From an uncultured Microbacterium sp. (GTDB lineage: Bacteria > Actinomycetota > Actinomycetes > Actinomycetales > Microbacteriaceae): DNA of 12,601 nucleotides. The stretch lies in contig NZ_CALTTX010000068.1 in assembly GCF_943912325.1 (NCBI RefSeq), forward strand, positions 1 through 12,601. The letters are read 5' to 3'. Under the pieces are notes generated by a model. It worked only from the letters and a program-made list of their open reading frames with translations, had not been told where the DNA came from and searched no databases. The position numbers were made by a program, and so were the translations under genes. Of the stretch, positions 6,904 through 12,601 are shown in pieces (positions within the stretch are counted from its first letter, which is position 1; each line of letters begins with the position of its first letter).

Positions 6904-7961
6904 GCCCGCAGGCCCCGCTCGACACTGTCGATCTGCGCGACGGGCACGGCCTCGTCGTCGTGATGCGCGAGGTGCGGATCGCCGGGGCCGTAGTTCACGG
7001 CGGGCACACCGAGCGCCGAGAAGCGGGCGACGTCCGTCCAGCCGTACTTCGGCCGCGGCGCACCACCGACCGCTGCGACGAACTCACGCGCGAGCGGCGC
7101 ATCGAGCCCGGGGCGCGCGCCCGGGGCGAGGTCGAGAAGTTCGACCTCGAAACCGTCGAAGACATCGCGCACGTGCTGCTCAGCCTCGAGGTCGGAACGG
7201 CTCGGCGCGAAACGGAAGTTCACCTCGATCTCGCACAGATCGGGAATGACGTTGCCCGCGATTCCGCCGCGGATGCTGACGGCGTTGAGTCCCTCGCGAT
7301 AGTCGAGGCCCTCGACCGTGATCGTGCGCGGGCGGTACGTCGCGAGGCGATCGAGCACGGGCGCGGCCTTGTGGATCGCGTTCTCGCCGATCCACGCGCG
7401 AGCGGAGTGGGCGCGGACGCCGTGCGTGCGCACGACGGTGCGGAGCGTGCCGTTGCAGCCGCCCTCTACCTCGCCGTTCGAGGGCTCGCCGAGGATCGCG
7501 AAGTCGGCGGCGAAGAGATCGGGCCGGGTCCGCGCGAGGCGCGTCAGGCCGTTGCGGTCGGAATCGACCTCTTCGTGGTCGTACCACATCCAGGTGAGGT
7601 CCACGCGGGGATCGGTGAGGTCGTGCGCGAGCTTGAGCTGCACCGCGACGCCCGACTTCATATCGACCGTGCCACGCCCCCAGATGTAGTCCTGACCTGC
7701 GATCGTGCGGCGCTCGGTCGGCAGGTTTTTGTTGATCGGGACCGTGTCGACGTGACCCGCGATCGCGACGCGCTGCGCCTTGCCCTGCTGGGTGCGCGCG
7801 ACGATCGTGTCGCCGTCGCGGTAGACCTCGAGGTGCGGCAGCTGCGAGACGGCGTCGAAGATCGCGTCGGCCAGCGGCGTCTCGTCGTCGGACACGCTCG
7901 GGATGTCACAGATGTCGGTCGTGAGCTGGACGGCGGAGCGAGTCAGATCGAGAGAAGGCAC
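6885..7961 (-). CDS. dapE: Succinyl-diaminopimelate desuccinylase
   Basis: 358 residues, M20 metallopeptidase family. It hydrolyses N-succinyl-LL-diaminopimelate to LL-diaminopimelate and succinate, a late step of the succinylase lysine/peptidoglycan pathway. Zinc ligands and catalytic residues are visible: AGHVDTVP (H70, D72), GRGTVDMKSG (D100), DHEE (E130, E131), LGEPSNGEVEGGCNG (E159) and a C-terminal HLAHHDDE (330-337). The start is GTG at 7961, with TAGGCT exactly 6 nt upstream and no Shine-Dalgarno, so the mRNA is probably leaderless. It diverges from dapD across 72 bp and is followed by the membrane glycosyltransferase. Confidence 0.94.
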   Translation of the reverse strand: MPSLDLTRSAVQLTTDICDIPSVSDDETPLADAIFDAVSQLPHLEVYRDGDTIVARTQQGKAQRVAIAGHVDTVPINKNLPTERRTIAGQDYIWGRGTVDMKSGVAVQLKLAHDLTDPRVDLTWMWYDHEEVDSDRNGLTRLARTRPDLFAADFAILGEPSNGEVEGGCNGTLRTVVRTHGVRAHSARAWIGENAIHKAAPVLDRLATYRPRTITVEGLDYREGLNAVSIRGGIAGNVIPDLCEIEVNFRFAPSRSDLEAEQHVRDVFDGFEVELLDLAPGARPGLDAPLAREFVAAVGGAPRPKYGWTDVARFSALGVPAVNYGPGDPHLAHHDDEAVPVAQIDSVERGLRAWLATP

Positions 7962-7967
7962 GGATCC

Positions 7968-7973
7968 AGCCTA
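7968..7973 (-). promoter_or_regulatory. -10 element, leaderless start of dapE
   Basis: Minus strand TAGGCT, 6 nt (GGATCC), then GTG. The 15-bp block covering the -10 and start codon is repeated with one mismatch, in inverted orientation, at the dapD start. Confidence 0.65.
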
Positions 7974-8021
7974 ACGACGGCGTCGGGCCTCAGCACGTCT
8001 CGGGCGCACGCGCCCGCTCGC

Positions 8022-8027
8022 TAGGCT
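8022..8027 (+). promoter_or_regulatory. -10 element, leaderless start of dapD
   Basis: TAGGCT, 6 nt (GGATTC), then GTG at 8034. It mirrors the dapE promoter. No Shine-Dalgarno lies between the hexamer and the start codon. Confidence 0.65.
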
Positions 8028-8033
8028 GGATTC

Positions 8034-8987
8034 GTGAGCGCAGCGCGAATCGTCCGGGGCATCGGCCTGCAAACCCGCACCCTCGAGGGCCAGGTGCTCG
8101 ATGCGTGGTACCCCTCGCCGGTTCTCGGATCGGGGGATGCCGAGGCTCAGGCATCCAATCGCGAATCCCTCGCTCCCTTCGCCGTCGCCGACCCGCGCCG
8201 CGAGGTGACCCGCGAGCTCGTCGACATCGAAATCGACCTCGACGAGGCCCCGGGTTCGACCGCCGACGTCTACCTGCGGCTGCACGCGCTGTCGCACCTG
8301 CTCGTGCGGCCCAACGAGCTGAACCTCGACGGGATCTTCGGGTTCTTGCCGAACGTCGCGTGGACGAACGCCGGCCCCGTGCACCCCGACGCCGTCGAAC
8401 GGCTGCGCCCGGGGCTGCTCGCGGCCGGGATTCAGGTGCAGGGACTCGACAAGTTCCCGCGGCTGACGGATTACGTCACGCCGTCGGGAGTGCGGATCGC
8501 GGATGTCTCGCGCGTGCGCCTCGGCGCGCACCTCGCCCCCGGCACGACCGTCATGCACGAGGGTTTCTGCAACTTCAACGCCGGCACGCTCGGCGCCTCG
8601 ATGGTCGAGGGCCGCATTTCGCAGGGCGTCGTCGTGGGCGCGGGCTCGGACATCGGCGGCGGCGCGTCGATCATGGGCACGCTCTCGGGTGGCGGCTCGC
8701 ACCGCGTGTCGATCGGCGAGCGCTCGCTGCTCGGCGCGAACTCGGGCCTCGGCATCTCGCTCGGCGACGACTGCATCGTCGAGGCGGGGCTCTATGTCAC
8801 GGCGGGGTCGAAGATCGTGCTCGCCGACGAGCCCGTGCGCGCCGACGGTTCACGCCCCGCCGTGAAGGGTTCCGAGCTTTCGGGCCGCAGCGGTCTGCTC
8901 TTCCGCCGCAACTCGCTCTCGGGCGCGATCGAGGCCGTGCGCCGCGCGGGCGTCGGCGTGACCCTGAACGAGGCGCTGCACGCCTGA
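8034..8987 (+). CDS. dapD: Tetrahydrodipicolinate N-succinyltransferase
   Basis: 317 residues, the long actinobacterial form of DapD. The enzyme transfers succinyl from succinyl-CoA to tetrahydrodipicolinate, the step before DapC. The N-terminal half (1-150) opens with GIGLQTRTLEGQVLDAWYP; residues about 155-262 are the left-handed beta-helix of hexapeptide repeats (VRLGAHLAPGTTVMHEGF, VVVGAGSDIGGGASI and others), and MVEGRIS (190-196) carries the conserved active-site Glu region. The GTG start at 8034 is fixed by the -10 hexamer 6 nt upstream. The gene ends 3 nt before the stop of convergent vapC, with no obvious terminator between them. Confidence 0.95.
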   Translation: MSAARIVRGIGLQTRTLEGQVLDAWYPSPVLGSGDAEAQASNRESLAPFAVADPRREVTRELVDIEIDLDEAPGSTADVYLRLHALSHLLVRPNELNLDGIFGFLPNVAWTNAGPVHPDAVERLRPGLLAAGIQVQGLDKFPRLTDYVTPSGVRIADVSRVRLGAHLAPGTTVMHEGFCNFNAGTLGASMVEGRISQGVVVGAGSDIGGGASIMGTLSGGGSHRVSIGERSLLGANSGLGISLGDDCIVEAGLYVTAGSKIVLADEPVRADGSRPAVKGSELSGRSGLLFRRNSLSGAIEAVRRAGVGVTLNEALHA

Positions 8988-8990
8988 ACG

Positions 8991-9383
8991 TCAGAGTGTG
9001 ACGAGCGGACTGATCTCGGCGAGATAGTCATAATCGCGGTCGCGATGCAACAGGGGAACCTCTCGCCGGATGGCCACCGCCGCGATCAGGCAGTCGATCA
9101 TGCTCCGGATCGGGTGACCATTGCGACGCGACGCGAGCGACAGCCGCGCTGCGGCCCGGTAGTCGATCCGGGCATCGATCGGGAGGAGCGGAAGCCCGTC
9201 GACGAGGGCGTTGACGCGCCGCTCCTGCTCGGACGTTCCGACGCCAGCGAGCAACTCCATGCCAACGGGCTCCGTCATGGCGAGTGCGTCTCCGCGCGCG
9301 ATCCGCTGACGGAGATCGGAAACGACGGGGTCAGTGGTGCCGCGTAGGAACTCAATCCAGGCCGACGTGTCGACGAGGATCAC
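8991..9383 (-). CDS. vapC: VapC-type PIN-domain ribonuclease toxin
   Basis: 130 residues, PIN domain. Starts MILVDTSAWIEFL with catalytic D5, then MELLAG (E43), SMIDCLIAAVA (D97) and HRDRDYD (115 onward), which together form the acidic Mg2+ site of VapC RNases. The GTG start at 9383 overlaps the antitoxin TGA in GTGA, with GGGAG a few bases upstream; the open frame reaching to 9437 is only an upstream extension inside vapB. Toxin activity, probably cleavage of a tRNA or rRNA, is inferred from the family. It converges on dapD with a 3-nt gap. Confidence 0.92.
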   Translation of the reverse strand: MILVDTSAWIEFLRGTTDPVVSDLRQRIARGDALAMTEPVGMELLAGVGTSEQERRVNALVDGLPLLPIDARIDYRAAARLSLASRRNGHPIRSMIDCLIAAVAIRREVPLLHRDRDYDYLAEISPLVTL

Positions 9384-9595
9384 TCCGACTCCCACGCGCT
9401 GGGCGCGGTACGCATCCAATCGAGGTCGCCGCTCCAACCCGTACCCTCCAAGCCGAGGATGAATTCCGTGGTGAGCGGAACACCGACAAGGCGCCGCAGC
9501 GCGAAATCCACGGCGTCCTTCTTCGTCTTGAGGTCGTAGGTGCGCATCGCCGTCTCGACGAGATCGTCGTCGATGTCAATGTTTGTGCGCGTCAT
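9380..9595 (-). CDS. vapB: VapB-type antitoxin
   Basis: 71 residues. The N-terminus MTRTNIDIDDDLVETAM (1-17) is the ribbon-helix-helix DNA-binding strand and helix of VapB (DUF2191-type) antitoxins, continuing through KTKKDAVDFALRRLVG. The C-terminal part, with GWSGDLDWMR (53-62), is the region that wraps the toxin. I take the ATG at 9595 as start because TATCGT is 6 nt upstream; a GTG at 9610 in frame would lie inside the promoter. It forms an operon with vapC (4-bp overlap). The base composition is visibly less GC-rich than its neighbours. Confidence 0.9.
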   Translation of the reverse strand: MTRTNIDIDDDLVETAMRTYDLKTKKDAVDFALRRLVGVPLTTEFILGLEGTGWSGDLDWMRTAPSAWESE

Positions 9596-9611
9596 ACACC
9601 AACGATACACC
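9594..9611. promoter_or_regulatory. vapB leaderless promoter and candidate operator
   Basis: On the minus strand the sequence GGTGTATCGTTGGTGTAT ends at the start codon. It contains TATCGT (9602-9607), 6 nt from the ATG, and a direct repeat GGTGTAT spaced 11 bp, one helical turn, that flanks and overlaps the -10. This arrangement suits autorepression by the VapBC complex through its ribbon-helix-helix domains. The repeat is seen in the sequence; the operator role is inferred. Confidence 0.5.
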
Positions 9612-9621
9612 TAGCTTGCTC

Positions 9622-9661
9622 GGCGCCTTGAGCACCGATCACGCACGGCTCAGACGGCGCC
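9622..9661 (-). terminator. Possible hairpin at the end of gltA
   Basis: GGCGCC at 9622-9627 and 9656-9661 flank an inner imperfect stem TGAGCaCCG (9629-9637) / CGGCTCA (9646-9652), which spans the gltA stop codon. There is no T-run, so this is only a weak candidate. Confidence 0.25.
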
Positions 9662-10939
9662 GGGGTAGTTGCGCTCGGGCGAACCCGTGTAGAGCTGCTG
9701 CGGGCGGCCGATCTTGGTCTGCGGGTCGGTGTTCATCTCGCGCCAGTGCGCGAGCCAACCGGGCAAACGCCCGATCGCGAACAGCGGCGTGAACATGCGC
9801 GTGGGGAACCCCATCGCCTTGTAGATGACGCCCGTGTAGAAATCGACGTTGGGGTAGAGCCGGCGCTGCACGAAGTAGTCGTCGCTCAGGGCGATCTCTT
9901 CGAGCTGCTTCGCGAGATCGAGCAGCGGATCCGAGACGCCGAGCGCCTCGAGCACCTCGTCGGCCGACTCTTTGACGAGCTTGGCGCGCGGGTCGTAGTT
10001 CTTGTAGACGCGGTGTCCGAAGCCCATGAGCTTGACGCCGTCTTCTTTGTTCTTGACGCGCTCGACGAAGCGCTGCACCGTCTCGCCCGAGTCGCGGATC
10101 TGCGCGAGCATCTTGAGCACGGCTTCGTTGGCGCCACCGTGCAGGGGACCGTAGAGCGCGTTGATTCCGGCCGAGATCGACGAGAACTGGTTCGCACCGG
10201 TCGAGCCGACGAGGCGCACGGTCGAGGTCGACGCGTTCTGCTCGTGGTCTTCGTGCAGGATCAGCAGGCGCTCGAGCGCCCGCGACATGACGGGGTTGAT
10301 TTCGTAGATCTCGCTCAGCACCCCGAAGTTCAGCTTCAAGAAGTTGTCGACGAAGCTCAGCGAGTTGTCGGGGTAAAGGAACGCTTGGCCGACGCTCTTC
10401 TTGTGCGCGTACGCCGCGATGACGGGCAGCTTCGCGAGCATGCGGATCGTGTTGAGCTCGACGTGCTCGGGGTTCGAGGGGTCGGACTCGTTCTCGTAGT
10501 AGGTCGACAGCGCGGCCGTCGCGGCCGAGAGCACCGACATCGGGTGCGCCGAGTGCGGCAGCGCCGTGAAGAAGCGCTTGAGGTCTTCGTGGAGCAGCGT
10601 GTGACGACGGATGCGGTTGTCGAAGTCCGACAGTTCCGACTCGCTCGGCAGCTCACCGTAGATCAGCAACCACGCGGTCTCGAGATAGCTCGAGTGCTTC
10701 GCGAGCTGCTCGATCGGGTACCCGCGGTAGCGCAGGATGCCTTTGTCGCCGTCGATGAACGTGATCGCCGATTTGGTCGCCGAGGTGTTCACGAAGCCGT
10801 AGTCGAGCGCCGTGTGGCCGGTCTGGCGCATGAGGGTCGCAACATCGATCGCGGGGGTGCCGTCGGTGCCCTGCAGCACGTCGAATTCGGCTACCTTGCC
10901 CGCGACTTCCAACCGTGCCTTACCGTCGAGGTCGCTCAT
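9650..10939 (-). CDS. gltA: Citrate synthase
   Basis: 429 residues, type II citrate synthase length. It condenses acetyl-CoA and oxaloacetate to citrate. Catalytic residues are visible: H267 in YGPLHGGANE, H309 in the signature GFGHRVYKNYDPRA, and D365 in NVDFYTG; HEDHEQNAST (229-238) is also typical. The ATG start at 10939 is preceded by TAGGCT after 6 nt, so it is probably leaderless and transcribed alone. It sits between vapBC and dapC, separating dapC from the other dap genes. Confidence 0.97.
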   Translation of the reverse strand: MSDLDGKARLEVAGKVAEFDVLQGTDGTPAIDVATLMRQTGHTALDYGFVNTSATKSAITFIDGDKGILRYRGYPIEQLAKHSSYLETAWLLIYGELPSESELSDFDNRIRRHTLLHEDLKRFFTALPHSAHPMSVLSAATAALSTYYENESDPSNPEHVELNTIRMLAKLPVIAAYAHKKSVGQAFLYPDNSLSFVDNFLKLNFGVLSEIYEINPVMSRALERLLILHEDHEQNASTSTVRLVGSTGANQFSSISAGINALYGPLHGGANEAVLKMLAQIRDSGETVQRFVERVKNKEDGVKLMGFGHRVYKNYDPRAKLVKESADEVLEALGVSDPLLDLAKQLEEIALSDDYFVQRRLYPNVDFYTGVIYKAMGFPTRMFTPLFAIGRLPGWLAHWREMNTDPQTKIGRPQQLYTGSPERNYPGAV

Positions 10940-10945
10940 GCCTAC

Positions 10946-10951
10946 AGCCTA
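10946..10951 (-). promoter_or_regulatory. -10 element, leaderless start of gltA
   Basis: Minus strand TAGGCT, 6 nt (GTAGGC), ATG: the same hexamer and spacing as dapE and dapD. No recognisable -35 is found 16-19 nt upstream. Confidence 0.6.
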
Positions 10952-11001
10952 ACGTGGGCGCGGGCCTATGGATGTTCCAACCAACGGGTCTTGACAGTGG
11001 A

Positions 11002-11016
11002 TGGAGGATGCCTCCA
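11002..11016. repeat. Perfect 6-bp inverted repeat between gltA and dapC
   Basis: TGGAGG ATG CCTCCA forms a perfect stem with a 3-nt loop in the 147-bp gap between gltA and dapC. It is downstream of dapC and upstream of the gltA promoter. There is no T-run for a terminator; a protein-binding site is possible. A second small stem, GTCGG/CCGAC, lies at 11030-11045. Confidence 0.4.
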
Positions 11017-11086
11017 AGATCAGCGCTCAGTCGGTCGTTGCCGACCTTCGCCGCCCGGGCGCCTGCCGACGGGCCTCAAGCCGCCT

Positions 11087-12196
11087 CTACCAGCGACTGC
11101 GAAGCCGCCGCGCGGCCTCCCCGATGCGCTCGTCCGTCGCCGTGAGCGAAAGCCGCACGTGCTCGGGAAAGTGCTCACCGTAGAAGTGACCCGGGCCAGC
11201 GAGGATGCCGAGGTCGGCGAGGCGCGCGATGCTCTGCCAAGCATCCATCCCCTCCGTCGCCCACAGATAAAGTCCCGCTTCGCTCTGATCCACGCGGAAT
11301 CCGGCCTCGATGACAGCCGGGAGCAGCGTCTCGCGCCGCGTACGGTAGAGCTCTTTCTGCGCCTCGACGTGCGCGTCGTCGCCGAGGGCCACCACCATCG
11401 CGTGCTGCACCGGGGCGGGCAGCATGAGCCCGAGGTGCTTGCGCGCGGTCGCGAGCCGCGCGACGAGCGCCGGATCGCCCGCAAGGAACGCCGCCCGGTA
11501 ACCCGCGAGGTTGGACTGCTTACTGAGCGAGTACACCGACAGCACGCCCCCAAGCGACCCACCGGTCACGCGCGGGTCGAGCACGCTCGGGATCGGCTCG
11601 CGGTCCCACGGCGCCTCCCAGCCGAGCTCGGCGTAGCACTCGTCACCCGCGATGACGGCCCCGAGCTCGCGCGCCCGGGCGATCGCCGGGGCGAGAGACT
11701 CGGCATCCCACACTCGTCCATCGGGATTGCCGGGTGAGTTGATCCAGACCAGGCGCGTATTCGCGGGCCAGTCGGACGGATCATCGGATGCCACGGGGGT
11801 CGCCCCCACGACCGTCGCGCCGACCGCATAGGTGGGATACGCCGCGCGCGGGTGCACGACGGCGTCGCCCGGCCCGAGGCCGAGTAGCAGCGGCAGGAGC
11901 GCGACGAGCTCTTTCGAGCCGATCGTCGGGAGCACGTTCGCGGGTTCGAGGCCCGTCACGCCGCGGCGGCGAGCGTACCAGTCGGCTATCGCTTCGCGCA
12001 GCGGCGGTGACCCGATCGTCTGGGGGTAGGCGTGCGCATCGGTCGCGGCCGAGAGCGCCTCGCGGACGATGCGGGGCGTCTCATCGACGGGCGAACCGAT
12101 CGACAGGTCGACGAGCCCGCCCGGGTGTTTGCGGGCTCGCTCGGCATAGGGCGCGACCTGGTCCCACGGGTAGTCGGCGAGGTCGGTGACTCCCAC
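11087..12196 (-). CDS. dapC: Succinyldiaminopimelate transaminase (class I/II aminotransferase)
   Basis: 369 residues, a fold-type I PLP aminotransferase. It most likely converts N-succinyl-2-amino-6-ketopimelate to N-succinyl-LL-diaminopimelate with glutamate. Visible motifs are DLSIGSPVDETP (30-41), the Asn of NSPGNPDG (153-160), DECYAE (185-190), the PLP lysine K226 in YSLSKQSNLAGYR, and the carboxylate-binding Arg in HVRLSLT near the C-terminus. The GTG start at 12196 is 2 nt after the fdxA stop, with AAGGCGAG as ribosome-binding site; the longer open frame upstream lies inside fdxA. The assignment as dapC rests on the conserved fdxA-dapC pairing in actinobacteria and on dapD and dapE nearby. 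Confidence 0.92.
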   Translation of the reverse strand: MGVTDLADYPWDQVAPYAERARKHPGGLVDLSIGSPVDETPRIVREALSAATDAHAYPQTIGSPPLREAIADWYARRRGVTGLEPANVLPTIGSKELVALLPLLLGLGPGDAVVHPRAAYPTYAVGATVVGATPVASDDPSDWPANTRLVWINSPGNPDGRVWDAESLAPAIARARELGAVIAGDECYAELGWEAPWDREPIPSVLDPRVTGGSLGGVLSVYSLSKQSNLAGYRAAFLAGDPALVARLATARKHLGLMLPAPVQHAMVVALGDDAHVEAQKELYRTRRETLLPAVIEAGFRVDQSEAGLYLWATEGMDAWQSIARLADLGILAGPGHFYGEHFPEHVRLSLTATDERIGEAARRLRSRW

Positions 12197-12198
12197 GC

Positions 12199-12519
12199 TT
12201 ACTCGCCTTGCGGGGGCAGCGCCGTGATGACGGCGTGGTCGTGCGCGATGACCCCGACTTTCGCCGCACCGCCGGGCGAACCGATCTCTTCGAAGAACTC
12301 GACATTGGCGGTGTAGTAGTGGCGCCACTCGTCGGGCAGGTCGTCTTCGTAGTAGATCGCCTCGACGGGGCACGCGGGCTCGCACGCGCCGCAGTCGACG
12401 CACTCGTCGGGGTGGATGTAGAGCATGCGTTCGCCCTCGTAGATGCAGTCGACGGGGCACTCGTCGATGCAGGCGCGGTCTTTCACATCGACGCACGGAA
12501 GGGCGATCACATAAGTCAC
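12199..12519 (-). CDS. fdxA: Seven-iron ferredoxin (3Fe-4S / 4Fe-4S)
   Basis: 106 residues. Cysteines at 9, 17, 21 and 25, then 40, 43, 46 and 50, match the Azotobacter FdI pattern shifted by one: C9, C17, C50 for the [3Fe-4S] cluster, C21, C40, C43, C46 for the [4Fe-4S] cluster, and C25 free. It is a low-potential electron carrier of the cytosol; the partner is unknown (mycobacterial homologues serve P450s and other redox enzymes). The GTG start at 12519 has TAGACT 6 nt upstream. It is the first gene of an operon with dapC; I know of no direct redox role for it in DapC chemistry. Confidence 0.95.
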   Translation of the reverse strand: MTYVIALPCVDVKDRACIDECPVDCIYEGERMLYIHPDECVDCGACEPACPVEAIYYEDDLPDEWRHYYTANVEFFEEIGSPGGAAKVGVIAHDHAVITALPPQGE

Positions 12520-12525
12520 CGCCCC

Positions 12526-12531
12526 AGTCTA
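12526..12531 (-). promoter_or_regulatory. -10 element, leaderless start of fdxA-dapC
   Basis: Minus strand TAGACT, 6 nt, then GTG at 12519. It has the same geometry as the other leaderless starts in this window. Confidence 0.6.
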
Positions 12532-12565
12532 AATCGCCCCACCCCTCTGCCCTCCCCCCTGTCCG

Positions 12566-12595
12566 CGAGACTGCGTTTGCGCGACGAGACCGCGT
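12566..12595. repeat. Short direct repeat at the right edge
   Basis: CGAGACTGCGT (12566-12576) and CGAGACCGCGT (12585-12595) match at 10 of 11 bases with a 19-bp period. It is noncoding and upstream of fdxA; the window ends 6 bases later, so it may be the edge of a longer repeat. Confidence 0.5.
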
Positions 12596-12601
12596 GGGGC
12601 G

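Noticed and set aside
6753..8024. 423-codon plus-strand open frame across dapE
   Set aside because: Antisense to dapE and the mannosyltransferase start, with no recognisable domain and no promoter or ribosome-binding site.
10991..11020. TTGACA at 10991-10996 as a rightward promoter
   Set aside because: It is a perfect -35 hexamer, but the best -10 (CAAGAT, 18 bp spacing) matches only 3 of 6 and any transcript would be antisense to dapC. Chance is a sufficient explanation.
9746..11737. 663-codon plus-strand open frame across gltA and dapC
   Set aside because: It runs antisense to two certain enzymes, crosses the noncoding gap, and has shadow composition (Arg, Val, Glu, Asp, His).

Overview
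The window is high-GC DNA (I estimate a little under 70% G+C by eye) from an actinobacterium, most likely of the Microbacteriaceae type. The indications are the actinobacterial form of dapD, a DUF3117 microprotein, a TatB with the actinobacterial tail, a seven-iron ferredoxin beside dapC, and many genes that start directly at an inferred transcription start. I see no phage, insertion sequence, CRISPR or RNA gene. The content is mainly conserved chromosomal core plus one probable accessory insertion, a VapBC toxin-antitoxin pair. I did not find a convincing new system. The most system-like unit is the MgtE-N/DUF1003/Mrp operon.

Layout from left to right. Positions 1-193 hold degenerate repeats including a perfect 26-bp tandem duplication. 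Positions 194-862 (-) encode a YflT/GSP17M-like two-helix stress protein. Divergent from it is a (+) operon of three overlapping genes: a soluble PRC-barrel/MgtE_N/CBS protein (1010-2323), a DUF1003 membrane protein (2323-2931) and the Mrp/ApbC P-loop ATPase (2915-4096). TatB (4185-4589, -) converges on mrp and is divergent from an O-methyltransferase-like gene (4668-5300, +). A strong bidirectional hairpin terminator (5341-5384) separates that gene from DUF3117 (5399-5572, -). Upstream on the (-) strand is the dapE-mannosyltransferase pair (6885-7961 and 5665-6903), divergent from dapD (8034-8987, +). VapC (8991-9383, -) and VapB (9380-9595, -) abut the end of dapD. Citrate synthase gltA (9650-10939, -) follows, then the fdxA-dapC operon (12199-12519 and 11087-12196, -). 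The right edge (12532-12601) holds a short direct repeat.

How the genes fit together: dapD, dapC and dapE encode three consecutive steps of the succinylase branch of diaminopimelate/lysine synthesis, from succinylation through transamination to desuccinylation. dapE and dapD are fired by near-identical, mirror-image promoters. gltA feeds the TCA cycle, Mrp serves Fe-S cluster carriage and TatB serves folded-protein export. As far as I recall the Mycobacterium tuberculosis map, order and strand of the core genes match the interval Rv1177-Rv1234 in compressed form, inverted as a block.

A recurring feature is a -10-like hexamer (TANNNT or close) 6-7 nt upstream of the start codon at the head of nearly every transcription unit, which predicts leaderless mRNAs. 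Genes inside operons instead carry Shine-Dalgarno sequences or overlap the gene before them.
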